Part shown: positions 1 to 14,139 of the stretch, piece by piece
Numbering within the stretch: the stretch's first letter is position 1
Layout of the letters: every line of letters starts with the position of its first letter
NCBI GenBank assembly: GCA_942486035.1
Contig: CALNXK010000040.1
Location: 1 to 64,000 of the forward strand
DNA: 64,000 bases
Origin: Porites lobata
Lineage: Eukaryota; Cnidaria; Anthozoa; Scleractinia; Poritidae
Reading direction: 5' to 3'
Notes under the pieces: model-generated
Told to the model about the DNA's origin: nothing
Seen by the model: only the letters and a program-made list of their open reading frames with translations
The model's database searches: none
Program-made: the position numbers and the translations under genes

Positions 1-420
1 TCTGTGTGACATATTTAATTTTCTCGTCTGTGTGACAAGTTTAGTTTTCGCGTCTGTGTGACAAGTTTAGTTTTCCGTCTGTGTTACAAGTTTGGATTTC
101 GCGTCTGTGTGACAGCCTTAGTTTTCGCGTCTGTGTGACAACTTTAGTTTTCCGTCTGGGTGACAAATTTAGTTCCCGCGTCTGTGTGTCAACTTTGGTT
201 TCCCGTCCGTGCGACAAGTCTGCGTGACAAGTTTTGTTTTTCCTGTCTGTGTTACAAATTTAGTTTTCCCGTCAGTGTGACAAGTTTAGTTTTCGCGTCT
301 GTGTACAAAATTTTGTTCTCTCCTCTGTGTTACAAACTTAGTTTTCTCGTCTGTGTGTCAGATTTAGTTTTCTCGTCTGTGTGACGAATTTAGTTTTCTC
401 GTCTGTCTGACAAATGTTAT
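1..420. repeat. 25-26 bp minisatellite
   Basis: About 16 head-to-tail copies of a 25-26 bp unit, consensus near GTCTGTGTGACAAGTTTAGT followed by TTTCGC, begin at base 1 and decay towards 420. Isolated degenerate copies recur near 452-475 and 546-580. The unit is not a multiple of three and copies differ by 1-bp indels, so the reading frame over 160-384 is a by-product. The array continues left of the window. Confidence 0.9.
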
Positions 421-1410
421 GCATCCGGCTGTGTGCCGAGGTCCTATCAGGGTCTGTGTGACCAATTTACTTTTCATTTCCGCGTGATTTATGATCGGTA
501 CTCTCTCTTAAGATTTGATTTACGTGACGAGGGACGTGACGTGACGAGTCTGAGTGACAAGTCTGTGTGACAGATTTATGAACACGTCCTTGTGCCGGTT
601 TTGTCCTTTCGGGGTCTGTGCGACCAATTTACTTTCCATTCTGGCGTGTTTATGACTCATATTCTTCTTGGCACTCAGTATGGAGATTTGATTTGTGTCT
701 GCATGTGTGACGATTCTTTGTACTCTGCGATCTGTGATCGATTTTTACTCTGTGATCTGCGGCTATGTAATATTATGAATGCATCATTGGTCATCACGTT
801 ATAGTGCCTTGTGCTTGGTCGAGTTGTTAGCAAATGGTCCGTGTCACTTGTTCCTCGGCTTATCCTTCCTTAAGTCAACCGCTGGTATGCCTTCGATGGG
901 GTTTTCTTATACCCTTAATTGCTCTGTCCCTGGACGGGGTATTTCGGGGCTGCTTCGCGGTTGACTTTTCCCCTTTCCTACCATTTCGTTGGTTAGTTTT
1001 GCTCTTTAGTTTTTTCATTTGTAAGCCTCGCCCTGTTACAACGCTCGTTACGATTTCCTTCCAGTTCAGATATCGCTTTATACTATCCGATGGTGCCATG
1101 GGGAAGGGGAAAGGTCTCGCGTTGCAGTCCCTCTCACTTCACCTTCCATAGCGATCACGGTGAATTTACGATCTTTACGCCAGTTTTCCCGTGAGGTTAT
1201 TTTACTTGTCTCTCCGTTTTTTAGTATCGTGCTAGGACTGTCAAGAGTGGTCAATAATAAACCTTTTCTTCTGAGTTTTGGGGAGAGTTACGTGTTTCTG
1301 GTTTATTGTGGTAGTTTGCCCTGGCTTTCGGGAGTAGCAGCCGTAGGGCTCGCTTCTTCCCATATCTTATCCTTGCCTGGGGCGTTTGGGAGTGAGGGCT
1401 CCCAGTGAGA
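421..1410. other. T-rich non-genic stretch
   Basis: After the minisatellite the + strand stays strongly T-rich and A-poor to about 1,410 and is more GC-rich than the DNA that follows. Overlapping frames of 61-105 codons occur on both strands (for example 834-1151 and 1160-1408). None shows a recognisable domain, and the strand skew explains most of their openness. It may be the edge of a retroelement lying mostly outside the window, but no terminal repeat or enzyme motif is visible. Confidence 0.4.
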
Positions 1411-4400
1411 ATTTATTACTATCTTTTGTTCCTATAAATTTGCATAGATGCTGGCCACATGAGTGAAAACACTCTACAAAAAGAAAAATATCTGTTGTCG
1501 GAGATTATTTCATGGCAGTTGGCTAAAAATGAATGTTGACAAAGGAAGACTAGAATCAAAGCTTCTGATTGAGGTTTTCAGTAGCCTTTAGTTTCAAACT
1601 TCAGTCAAACGTCGTTGAAATTATTTGTTTCGCAAACGTGTTGTTCTTAAACATTACATTTGAAAAAAAGAAAGCTATTTTTTGTTTCATATCCCATCAC
1701 GAATCACCATAAATCATTGAATAACATTCTCAGAATTTTAAAAAATTTAAAGTTAATGTAAGCTAATCGATTCTTTGCCATTATACGATTTTGAAGCGCA
1801 TGATAGTGGAAGAGTAGGTGTCTTTTGTGTTTAAGGTGAGGCAGATGTAAAATACAACTTATAAAAATTCAGGTATTGGTTTACCTTTGTGGTCGTTGGT
1901 TATGGCAATAAAGGGAAGATTAAATTCATTCATGTCACGTACAGAGCCAGAACAAACGAGCTGTACAACATTTTCAACCGACGTTAAAAACGCAACGTGC
2001 GAAACTTTTTTCAGCGAGAAGCTGTGCACGTATTCTGGTGATATGACGTGGAGAATTGTGACAGTCGTTACCAAGTGCATCGTTTTACTCGATATATTCT
2101 TTCAACACAACTGGAATTAAAATAAAACTAATGATCACAAAGGATTGGAATAATTCTATTTTTAATTTGCTTCCTTATTTGCTTTAAACTGTCAATTTCT
2201 TGCTCTTCTTCCCTTCTAACAACTACATTGCGCTATATAGTACAGGATAACCAACTTTCAAGGTAAAAAAATGTCGAAGAAGAACGTACATGATTTTATC
2301 GTAAACGATAAAAGAAAAGTTAAAAATTTTATTTTAATATATATTTTTAAAAAAATATACACGGAGCATTCTCGCCTGCCAATATCATTAAGCTGAAAGT
2401 TTTGATCCATGACAATATGTCAATATTTTTTTGCTTTATGGCCGGTAACAATATCGAATGCTGTCTACTCAAGAAGGCTGTTAAGGACTCATGTTGAATA
2501 TAATTTGTTAAGCTGACGTTTGATACAACAAATTTTTAGCTTTCGAAACGTTCCCCTAAAAATATTTCATTTGTCGAGTTTCGTCTCCGGAGTATCCTTT
2601 AGAGCTCGGAACTTCAATCCCAATTATTTATGAGAACTGTTCATTTTTAATCGAACACATGTGTTCGTTTTGCAGACTTGTTTGTTTAATTATAGAGACA
2701 AGAAATCCTGTTTTTGTTTCAGTATGGCAGAAAAAAAGTTTCTTGTCAGTTTTAAACAAATTTCTCAGAAATTAGTAGTGCCGGTTGTCAGGTTTCAAAG
2801 ATGGTTCGCAACAAAGCCTTGTCAAAACCAAAACAATTGACTTTTTAAATAGCGTGTTTGCATTTGTTTATCAAAGATAATCCAAACAGCTTAAGTGTTC
2901 AAACGACGTCTGGTTTCGAAAGAGGTTTCTTGCCTGCTCATAGGATTATAAGGACCTTCTGATAATCATTCTTGATACAGGAAGGGAGCATATTGAGATA
3001 ATAGCACTTAGCTCTTCCCCAGTCCTTGTAATCCGATTATTAGCACCTGTCATAGCGGTAGCGTTGGGTTTGGGTATAACTGAGGAAGTCTGCCGTCTAG
3101 AAGAAGTCAAAATTCCTGCTTTTATTCTGAAACAAGCGATGCTTTGCAGATCACATTGCCTTTCAAAACTGAATCACCATTTCAGGCGGCGTCTAGCTAA
3201 GTTCGAGCAAATAAAGTTGCTCTGATCACGCTCCTCAGAAATTTTCGAAAATGTGTGAAAAGTTGAATCACATATGCATGTCATCTTAAATCGGTAATAA
3301 ACATTTGGAAACACAGAGCTCACTTGTTCTTCTATTTATAATAGCTAAAAGCTAAAATTAAGTCACCCCATTGCTATGGTGACTTGTGTAGCAACAGTAC
3401 TGATCCATTGATTAAGGTAGATTTTCTGAAAAATTGCTTCAAATCCAAGTAAAGCATGCTCTTAGAGATGGATTATTGGAAACTAAACATTTCTGCGGCT
3501 ACCACTACTGCTGCTACTTCTCCTGCTTTCACTGCCCAGCGCTGCTTAAAGAGTATTTTGAATTTTAATTTTGTCGATTACCGTTAACCTGAGAGTAACG
3601 ATCCACCGAAAGAAGCGGCCTTTTGAAAGTAGCCATAATATTTCACAGGTCACAACAGGTGTTAGCATATCCCGAAAGCAGCGATCGGAAAGGCTGCTAA
3701 ATCCGACCGTAAAAAGAGTCGTTATTTTCGGAACTTTACGGTATGTGCATACAATTGTCATTGACAGTTTCTAGATAATCTAGTATCCCGCCAATGCACC
3801 ACGTGGGAACCGCATGGGTACATGCTGGTGAACTTGGACTCCGTTCAGTTTTACCCCAAATATTTACATTGTATCACAACTGTTTTTATCCGATACGTCC
3901 TCCTCGGTAAGGAAAGCTAAACAGACTCCAGTGATTTTACAAATCAAAGATTCATGCAATGAGCGTGACATGCCTTTTGTGACAAATTACTTTCCAATGG
4001 CGTTAATTGAATCTTTTCAAAAATAAATGTTCATCTGCCATAAAAAGGTTAAGCCTTTACGTATTCTTAAAATGACTGGTTAAGTCTAGGACCGCTCATT
4101 TAAATATAAAAAGAGAGCATTTTGTAAAACTAAGGCTTTTGTAGACGAAACTACAAAATTCGTTCATATCGGTTGCACAATTAGTCCGATAAGAGAACTT
4201 ATGACAACTTGGCTACTCGATTACTATTTTTCAAGTTTCCAAATTATTTGTTTCCCTTGTACTTTTTCTGCTAAAAATACTATTGGTTTGCTCTGTTTAG
4301 GTCAAAGATACGGGTTACGTTCGGCACCAAGTTTTTGAGATCGGGTCAGAGCCCAAATTATCGAAACTTCAGTCAAGCTTACATTAAATCTCGATTTACA

Positions 4401-6914
4401 TGGGAAACATTGAAATCTAAACTCATGTCCCAATTCATCAATTTGGTGAAAGAAATACGTATTGTTTTCGCTCTAGATCGAAAATTGAAAGAGAAACGAA
4501 TTCCTTATAGTTTTCTTGACCTCTAAGATTCATTTGAACGATATAATTTACCATTTCTATCGATGTAAAAACTTCGATCGCGCGTTGACCGGCTGAGGGC
4601 TACGTGGTGTAAGCCATCCTGCAGCTGGCCATATATATAAAATATTTCCGATAGAGAGGCGAACTTCTTTCAGTTTTTTAAAGCAATACTCAAAGTACAT
4701 TGAATATTTACTAACACTAACTGTTTATACAAGATTTGCTGAGGATTAGTGAATTTACATGCTTGCATCAACTGAGCAGTCGAGCGAATATCATACTCCT
4801 TATACACCTCACCTGACAATCAACAGACAATTGTAAAAGGACTTGTTTCATTTGCAGTTGATAAATCTTGTATTCCCTGACTGTGCTTGTTAAACTTGGC
4901 GATTTCAAGGACTGTTTTAGAGACTTGTTTTTGGCTTGCGTGATTTTTGCCTCTTGTAATTTTCTTATTGACGGAGTAGTTTTCACAGTTTCTGACAAAC
5001 ACTATCAAAGTGTTAATGATAATCAGGCCTCCAACTCAGCGTGATAGCATACAATCATGGTAATTAATTAACGAGACATTGGTTTTTCTTTTAATTACGA
5101 TAATTAGCAGTGTACTAATTGGCCAGAAAAATAGGCTGATTGCGCTGGCGACTGAAATAAAAAAAAAATTACATGAAATAATAAAATCGAAAGGAAAGTA
5201 ACAGGATGACTACTATTCATTTATTGTATTTTGAACATCTTTTGACATGAAATCAATATCAATATTCTTATCTATTGACGTGAACTCATCAGTTCAGTGT
5301 TTTCCTTGAATTTCTCTTCGGGATAAATATCAATATTTGAAAAATCACAATAAAATTTTTGTTACGGTAATAAATACCTGTATGAGAGATAAGAACTTGA
5401 AAGATTTGAAATAATTTTAACAAATTTTTATAGGAATCAGGACAGATGTTTACGAGTCTGTAATTCATCAATGAAAAACAATTCTTTTGTATGTGCAACC
5501 GAATCGAAAAGTGTACAGTACAATGTTTAACCAAAGGTCCAGAATTGATGAATTCCCTGATGTCTTTTATAAAAGAATGATCCATTTTCAGAACTTGAGA
5601 CTTCTAGGACCAGTAATTAAAATATAGTTTTGCTGGTATTTAACGCAAACGGTTTTAAAGCGTCAAAAACTACGTTTGTGCAATTCTTGTACTTGTTTTC
5701 TATATTCCCTTTACTTTCTTCAATTTCCCAACTTAAAAAAAGAGAGAATATTATCCTGTCTTACTTAAAAAAAAAAAACAAACAAACAAATAAAAAAAGA
5801 ATTACACTAATGAGCTAACTACCCGCGTAATAGCATTATGTTGAATTCTGAAAGGGAATACCTTCACACACCACAGTCGTTTCTATTTTTGTCTTATCTA
5901 TATGCCCATAGGGTTTTAAAAATCCTTAAGAAGATTATTTATTTGATGGTTTTTGGAATTTTATCCACTTGAACAGGATCCACTTTGATTGAAGAAAAAG
6001 CTACGTAGCTATTCTCTCCCCGCTTCAAAATAATCTCACTTGCCTTCCGACCATTGCAGTTCATTCTCTAAACGTTCTAATGGTCAGACCTTAAGCAACG
6101 AAAAACAGTAATTCACTTTCAGTTATTTTTCAGGGGCGTAGCTAGGAATCTTCCAGAGGTACGCACAGTTTTCCAAATCTATCTTGCCCCTTCGACCCGA
6201 GTCGACATGATTTTCTTAACTCTGATTTCTGTCATTGAGGTGAGATGAGGTCAGGTAAACATCTCTCCTGTTCGCAGCAACGTGTTCTGAAACAGTGACG
6301 ACCTTTGTATATTCGCGAATCGAAATAAGGGAAGTACACAGCATTTGGCTTGCAATTCCACGCCATGTTCAGCCATGCCTTACTTTCCTTCCCTTTCGTA
6401 TCTTTTAGATTCATACTTATTGCGCACATGCGTACCCACGTCCCTGTGTTTTAAAAGAGAAAGTATCATCAATTTTAAATACCCAGAGGACATATTTCTT
6501 CACCAGAAAAGTGTCGAACGAAAAGCTATTTTGGCCGAAGAAACCTAACTCCGTCATCGGTTTTCAGCCATAAACTGAGATAGAAATAGAAGCCATGCAG
6601 GTTTTTCTTAAAACTTTGGCTGATGTTTTGAAGCTGAAATTGGTGACAGCTCATACTGCTGATCTAGATTTACTTCACGTATGTAAGAGGTCTTGAATGA
6701 TTTTAGCATAAGTGTCTTGAACAAAGGAAAAGGAACAATTTCTCCCAATTCTAAAATGGCCTCTTTAACAACGTAACGGCATTGCATGGAATCGTGATAA
6801 CGATCGTGATGTCTGATGCATGATGATAGTTTCATTAGTCTCCTTCTCGATTAAGATATTCAAGTTTAATCATAGACAAATTAACAACTTTCAAGCGCCT
6901 TACTACACGAATAT
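1411..6914. other. intergenic, no supported gene
   Basis: AT-rich DNA with only short chance frames. A 73-codon minus frame at 1859-2080 has protein-like composition but no splice context or family that I can support. A simple A/CAAA-rich run lies at about 5768-5800. No RNA gene or duplicated repeat was recognised. Confidence 0.5.
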
Positions 6915-7180
6915 CAGGTGCGGATCCAGGATTTTTCTTAGGAGGGGGTGCACCACTAACTGACTGATGACGTAATGCAATATTTAAAAGCGAATAGGAA
7001 GAAGAGGGCTTTTGACTAAGAAATAACATAATGTGAACTGCTGAGAATATATATTTAACGATACAGCAGATTTTGTATGACTGTGAAGCGACTGCACAGT
7101 GTTAATCAGAAAGCCGCAGGTCATCTGGCGGGGGGGGGGGGTGCGCACCCCCCTGGACCCTCCCCCTAGATCCGCCCCTG
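6915..7180. mobile_element. hAT-like MITE (non-autonomous)
   Basis: The left end reads CAGGTGCGGATCCAGG and the right end, reverse-complemented, CAGGGGCGGATCTAGG, giving imperfect terminal inverted repeats continued by G-rich subterminal tracts (a G run at 7132-7141). CAGGGGCGGATC-type termini are typical of hAT MITEs. Only AATAT is shared by the two flanks, so an 8-bp target duplication has decayed or the ends are slightly misplaced. There is no transposase; the frames inside come from the inverted repeats. Confidence 0.75.
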
Positions 7181-7275
7181 AATATAAAGTGAAATGACTC
7201 GTGTTTGGAGAGGGTATCAAAGTTTCAGCTACTGGGTGTATGGCAACAAGACAGCCTATTTTAGAATTAGCATGT

Positions 7276-7860
7276 TGATCAGACAATAAAGAAAGCCAGC
7301 AACTCAGAGTATATTATTTGAGGGAATGTAGGAAAGCAAACCTACCTAGAGAGATCGACATCACGATATATTGTACCAAAATAAGCCCACTTCTCGAATA
7401 TGCGTCCCCAGTGTGAGGTAGTTTGTCGAAGTACCTTGCAAAAGAGTTGCAGTCTATACAAAATAGGTACCTAGATGTCATCGGGATACCAAGAACATCC
7501 CTTCCAACGTTAGAGGACAGATGCTTAGCGACGAAGCGTGAATTAGAAAGAATTGTGAATGATATAAACCACCAAAATCAAATTTTGCTCACGAAGCTAA
7601 ATACCAGCAACGGCTATAACTTACGATCTAAACCAGGTTCAATAGCAATACCAAAGTCAGCAATGAAAAGACATATATACCAACTCGTTTATAGCAAGAG
7701 CTGCAATACTCCTCCTTTTATCATCTGTATATTTCTACTTACCTTCATTAGAGATTCACTTAATAGTATTTCATACCATATGTTTTTGCCCTTTAATTAA
7801 CTGAATCCATTGTACGTGTTATTTTTAAAGATGGATAAATAAAGCTTATTATCATATTAA
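7276..7860 (+). mobile_element. LINE relic, C-terminal end of reverse transcriptase ORF
   Basis: The + strand encodes the tail of a CR1/Jockey-type LINE ORF2: a segment reading SPLLEYASPV, then a TGA where a Trp codon is expected (PVW in relatives) at about 7412-7417, then GSLSKYLAKELQSIQNR and an NGYNLRSK motif. Open sequence continues from 7423 to about 7680. The 3' end runs into AATAAAGCTTATTATCATA. The upstream catalytic part is absent, so this is a 5'-truncated dead copy. It starts about 100 bp after the adjacent MITE. Confidence 0.75.
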
Positions 7861-10800
7861 AGTAAGGGCCGTAGTATTTTTGCAAGTCATTCTGACACGG
7901 CTACATGTCACTAATACCTAAACGTCTTAATTTCGATATTATGGTTAGATACTGATGAAACATGGTTTGTCAATAGGTCACATGTTTGCGGTATTTTTAC
8001 AATGAGAGTAGAATTCCCGTCTGTCGCGAAACAACTCTTGATAGGATTGTTTATTTTTTCAATACCGGCGCACGAAAAATTTAAGTTTATGATGGTGAAA
8101 TCTTCAGGCAGAGCTTCAGAAAGGTGTTCTGTTCAATCTTATTGCGCACGCGGTCTTTGAGACTGTAGCAAGGTCGTTCAAGTTCTAATCACAGAACTTT
8201 TTCTTTTCTTACATTTAGACACACAATGAAAAATTTGTCCAAGAAGCTTAAAAACACACACAAGGATCTAGGTTTGGTCCTTGGGATGAACGTTTTAGTT
8301 GCTATTTATGGAAAAGTAATCTTAATCAACTTCTTATGCCGCATAGGTTTTAGGATTGTCTACCGTGACGGCCCTTTTTTACATACATCTGAACATATTG
8401 TTAACGAACTAATCCACTTGATGTAAAGATTTTTATGAAGAGGTAAAGATAACGCAACAAGGCTATCTTCAATACATAATTATAAAGGAGAAGTTTAAGA
8501 ATTAAAATAGTTGACATTTAAAGTTAATCTTTCCCGGGGTCTGCTGACTTGGCGCGAAAAATTCGGGCGAAAGAAAAAATTATTTGGAGTACATTTTGAA
8601 ACTTGAAGATTCCAGATGTCTTGATTGTTTTTTAATTGTATCTGTAAAATAGATGTTGTATTTCGGGGAGAGAATTCTATTAATCATGATTGGCATAACA
8701 TAATTTGATATATTCAAAACAACAGAATAGACAACAATAACAAACCTTTTTTCCCCCTAACAATGAAATATTCATAAAGGGTATCTAGCATGTAAAGCAC
8801 CTTCGTTTATACCTAAGCATCATGAAATCCTAGAAATAATTATAGAAACTGCAGAATATGCGAAAAAGAGCAACATCATCCAACGTTGAACGTCTTAAAA
8901 CACGCATTTAACAACCTCTAACCTAAAAGCTTTCAACTGCTTTAATCAATATAAATATACAAAATTATTAGCATCAACCTTAGTGTCAAAGATGCCACTG
9001 TAACATCATAAACAAAATCTAGAGTTTTTTTTCAAGAACAGAGATTAATGCATTTCTCTAGCACCATTCGTAATCTTTGAACTTGTTTTGTTCAAAGTAC
9101 TTAATTCCATCCCTTTCACCAATACAAAGTTTTTTAAGATCAGGTATAGGGCAAACAATTTGTACTTTCTGCAAACTGGAGTCATAAACAGTCCTATTTC
9201 TGTTGAAGAATTATTTCGGGCATTGAGGGCGACCAAACGACTCCGCAATCCTAATCTAAAGGTTGCTATACACATGTGTGGCATGCACGTAGCCAAAATT
9301 TGCTTGGACTTCCACTAAGAGTGAATGGAGTGCACTGAACACAAAAGTTTAAGTCCAAAAGACTTAAGCTCAGTTTCGATATCTGACAATAGCATTGCAC
9401 ACGGTTGAAACCAATCAGTGCGGGTAGCGACCAGGGTCACTATATATTTTAGCTAACACACAAATAAAGAAATTACGTATTAACCGCTGTTTTTCTCTAA
9501 GTTCGATCAAAACCTGAAAAGGTGTCCGTCTTGAGCCGAGTAAAAAGAAGTGAGGACAGTTAAAATGGTGTGAACCGTGTCATTTTTTCTCAGTTTCTTT
9601 AAATCTCTCTTTATTTCTCGCTAAAATAAAAAATAAAAAAAATAAACCGGTAATGAAACTTTTTTATGTGGACTGGACAGTTTTAATCGAATAGGCCAAA
9701 AGCTTTGACTCATTTAAACCTGAACTAGTTTCATTTAAAATCATCCCAGATTTAGTTTTTTCCCTCAGTGCACTGAAGCTGCCAACTTACTGCCTTACTA
9801 GTAACTCAGAGCATCTATATATGGCAGAGACCAGCCGTTGGGGTTAGTTTTAACTTCAAATACCAGTAGGCTTAAGGTTTGTGCTCTCACTCAGCACAAA
9901 ACTTTGAATGCAATAGCAGATTCTTCCTACCTGCTTATTTTACGTTTGCCAGATGTACAGAGATGTAGTATGTTTCTTTTTCCACTCACTCTTGAGCGAA
10001 GTGCTGCTGATAACATGCGGCTGTGATTTCAATTTTAAAACTAGGAGATCGACATCAACTTTGAAGTGAATGTATAACACACACGTTTATACAGTCCTTA
10101 AAAAATACATATTAACTAGATTTCTAATGTTTTAGCCTATAAATATATTGACAAAAAAAAGGACTCATAATTATTTTCCTAATAAAAAGAACCAACACTG
10201 TGACAATGAAAATGTCCGCATTTTTTTTTCTTAAAGTAGTAACAGACACAATTTTTGGCATTCCGTATGAACTAAGATATAATAACTAATATGTTACCCA
10301 GGCAGACCTTTTTCTCTTTGTTATCTGTGTACAAATTCATTAGTAGCATTAACACCTGAAATACGATTTTTTGTGTCATAAGATATGCCGTTTGTTTTAT
10401 TAATGTTTGTTTGCACAATTATACAAAGTAGGCTGGACCCCATTACGCAACCTTAAATTGAATTTGCTATATCATACTGATAATTTTGAAAATTCGAAAA
10501 ATTTTTCCGGCACTTTTTGCGTCAAATACGCATAACAAAAATTATTATTAATTATTGCTTGCATATTTTGTTGAATAAGATCAAGAAACTTGCATTTCAC
10601 CAACCTTGAATAAAGTGAAGTTACATTTTTACCAGCCCAATTTTGTTTCTCTGGCAGTATTAGTTTGCTGATGTCCAGTAATGCCCATATGTGAGAAATG
10701 ATGTTTGGTAGAAACGCAATAGTCGGTCGAGTAATATCACATGTCATGGAGTATGCGTTCGCGGATCTGAGCAGTCGCCGAAAGTTTTAACTGCAGATAC

Positions 10801-13800
10801 TACCATTAGTCTTGATTTCGTGCAGAGCGGGACTTCCAAATGTATTAATATTAATGATACTGACGGTGTTGCTTGCGAAAGACTAATTGGCGTTGCTTTA
10901 ATAATTTATTTCTTCAATTTTCCAGCTTCTACCTGAGGCAGAGATTAATATAGAAGAGAGAAAGCTGTACATTGAGTCTTTTTTTTGTGAGTGTGGAACC
11001 GGTTCCCTCTCACTAATTTATCAAAAATTGATTTGTTGAATTTAAGGTCAAAACCCCCCTCATAAATTGTTATTCGTTATCAGTTACTGTTGACTTAGCA
11101 TAATAATATACATGAGGCACGTGGCTTAAGATAACGATAATCAAGATGAAATGAATGTTATTGTTTACTTTTTGACAAAGATTGCGATAATTACTTGCTT
11201 TCTTAGCTGCTTTTCTTGAAGGAGAATCGTAAGGTACATATGTCACTGGGTAATCACGAAAAAAATGGCAGTCGAAAGGAATAAAAAATGTCAGCTAACG
11301 GGAGTTGCGGATGATAGGCTAGCGCTTATAATTAACCGAACTTTGCTGTTACACACTCTAACAAAGACGGCTTTTGCCGCTTCGCTTTACCGTTTTCAAT
11401 TTCAAGATGGGTTATACAGGGAGAGATAAGAGTTAATTGCTTTTTACACAGCGGGAAACTGGTGTTTTTCGTTAAGATTTATTGCTAGAGATGTAGTATT
11501 GCTGTTTTTTTTTATTTTACCGTAAAAAGATTTGAGTATCCGAAAGTCTATACTTGTTTTATCTCCGTGACTGACCGCCGTCTTAAATTGAATCCTGGCA
11601 AATATAATCGCCAATAAAAAGTTTTTTTGTTTTCGTTTCCGTAATTTCTGACGCCGGGTGTTACGGAGCGACCGCAGGGAATTTACGGAGCAACAGCGAC
11701 AGCGGCGGCAGGACGGCACCTAGGTTCAGAAAAAGAAATCGTCGTTTTGTGTTTGGGTACTCCACAAAACGTCACATTCGATTTCACGTCGTAGTCATGC
11801 AGTGAGAGCAAAGAGAAGAGCCACTAAAAGAGTGCTACGTGAAGTATGCGTTTTTGTCTTGATTATTTTTATAATAAAAACCGGTGTTGATTTTTTGACG
11901 TTCTCGTTGCCGTCGCCATCGTGGTTGCGTAAGCTTGGTAGTATACGCGCAGCGGACAACCCGCTGGTGTAGCTGCCGCTTAATTTCGCGCCAAAAAGAA
12001 TGCCGAACGAAGGTTATCAGCCGATAAGGAAAGAAAGGTACCGGTTGTCCACATTAACAAAAAGGACACACCTTTGCGTAGTTCGAAATTGCTAATGGTT
12101 TCCTTTAAAACCATAAGCCGCTGGAGATAACAGAGGTATGTTTGATTTAAAAGTTATGGTGTTTTTTCCCTATAAATACGGTTATCTCAATGCGATGTTG
12201 TACATCTTTTTCCCTTTACACACACCCTGATAAATTGAAATACACAAGAACTTGGCAGTCTTCAATTCTTATAATTGATCCGATGTTGTTTAAATAACGA
12301 TTTATTTTCTACTTTATATTTTATACAGGTTAAAACAATTGGATATACCCTTGGGCACTGAAAAATAACACTTTGACAAGCAAGGTGTTTTCTTATATAC
12401 TTCTCAAAAACGTAGAAATAGACGCAAGACGTTTAAAAGAAAGTCTCTTTTCTCCGCGTAAAAATCTGAGATACATTTCATGTGGTTTCGATTGTTAGAG
12501 TAAGAATCACATTTGTCAGTCTCCATCTCCTTGTAAGATCATATGGGAATGATGTGGCATCGAAAATAGTTAGGATTTGATGTTTTAGTAAAATGAGGAA
12601 ATAAGGAGAGTATGGACTGTGAGAACTGAGAGACAGAAATTCAAAATTTGAACAAAAATGTGTATATATGGTCTTAATATAAAACTAGGATTAATCGGAC
12701 AACCGAAGTAGACCGTCATGGAATGAAAATTGTATTCTTACGGTTTGTTTTCATATAGCGCGTTCAGATAAACTTTCTCAAAAAAAAAAAAAAAAACAGA
12801 AAACTGTACCTCGTACGTTTCTCCATCGTTTTCAACTGCATCAGTTGTGCCTGAGCCCATCGCTCTTTTCAAAGTTAAATTCGTCGTCTATTACCAATTA
12901 TCTGCCGGGCGAAAATCGGAAGCAATTGAATTGAGAAAAAAATGGTAGATTTAGTATATCATTTGATTTTACATATGACGGACTTAAAGCCAGCCAGGGG
13001 CATGGTGAGTTATGAAACTGTCTCAACCAAGTTGAATGCTTACCTTAATAGCTTTCGTAACTAAAAGTCAATCTTTTAGCACTCCATATGAACTGTGTTT
13101 AAGTGCTGCAGGTTGTCATTTTATAAAGGTAAATCTCGCGTGGGTTTCTATTAAATAACAATTACGAGCGGTAACAGGAAAAAATGTAAATGAAACAGCT
13201 AAGTTGTGTTGGAACAGAAGCAAACGACGGTTACCAAATCCTGGCAATAACGACTGATAAATATCAAAGTCGCTCAAATTCTAATAATGATGATCACTTT
13301 AATATTTTCCCCGCAGGAACTTAGAAATAAGGGTGATCTGTTTTCTTTCTTTGATCAGTCAACTTTAGCTCTTCTCGCCTGAGGCTATTTCTTCTGAATA
13401 AATGTAAACTCAGAAGGGAGTACTTTTTGTTATTAAACGGCCACACCAATGTAACGCCTTTAGCACATGTCATTTTCTTTAGGCAGCAAAATAACAGATT
13501 GTTACTACTTCTTCGTTATTAAGGCAAAGATAGGTACAATTGATAAGCAAAGACCTAAAAGCTACTTTTCTCTTCATTTACTGCTCAATTGTGTTTCTTC
13601 CGTCTATTAATGGCGTTTAATTTGCCTGCGGCCAATTTCATCACCATATATTTTATTTTCATAATCGCGTAAATCATGTTAAACCCTTTCTTCCCCCTCT
13701 GAAAAATAATAAACAAGGAATATTCGAGAAATAGTTTTTTTAGTTTGCAAGAGCTGGTTTGTTTTGTGGTAATTTACTCTGAAACATGATAATTTCAATA

Positions 13801-14139
13801 TTGCGAATTTATACTTTTATCATTTTCACACTTATCTAAGGTAGGATGTATGCAAAACGTTGTTGTCATATGCTATTTTCGATGTGTTGTTTTTATAAAC
13901 CGTATTAAATAGCTTGCTTAATAACCTGAAAATGTGGATTTAACGTGTACTAGGACGTTACGTTAATTACATACACTGTGTACTAAAAGCAAGTTTGTTA
14001 TAACTATGTAGCAATGGCCGGCCCCTAAAGAAAGAAAGGCCCCAGGTGCTGTGCAATTAAGTTTCACTGTAAAAGCGACTGAAACCAATCTTGTCTTAGC
14101 CAACAGCCGTATTTCCTTGCTGTACAGCCAGCCTGACCT
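7861..14139. other. intergenic, no supported gene
   Basis: About 6.3 kb of AT-rich DNA with short frames only; the longest are 91 codons at 10,472-10,747 and 11,444-11,719, both minus, neither recognised. A C/G-rich patch at about 11,640-11,710 and 11,890-11,935 has the GACGGCGACGGCA-like texture seen in the MITE near 26.5-26.9 kb and may be a decayed relative. Poly-A at about 12,781-12,796. Nothing else supported. Confidence 0.5.

Noticed and set aside
1..420. CRISPR-like repeat array
   Set aside because: The repeats are contiguous with no unique spacers and vary by indels; this is a eukaryotic minisatellite.
834..1151. 105-codon plus frame
   Set aside because: It overlaps other frames on both strands, comes from T-rich skewed DNA and has no domain or splice context.
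10472..10747. 91-codon minus frame
   Set aside because: Length within chance for this composition over 6 kb and no supporting signal.
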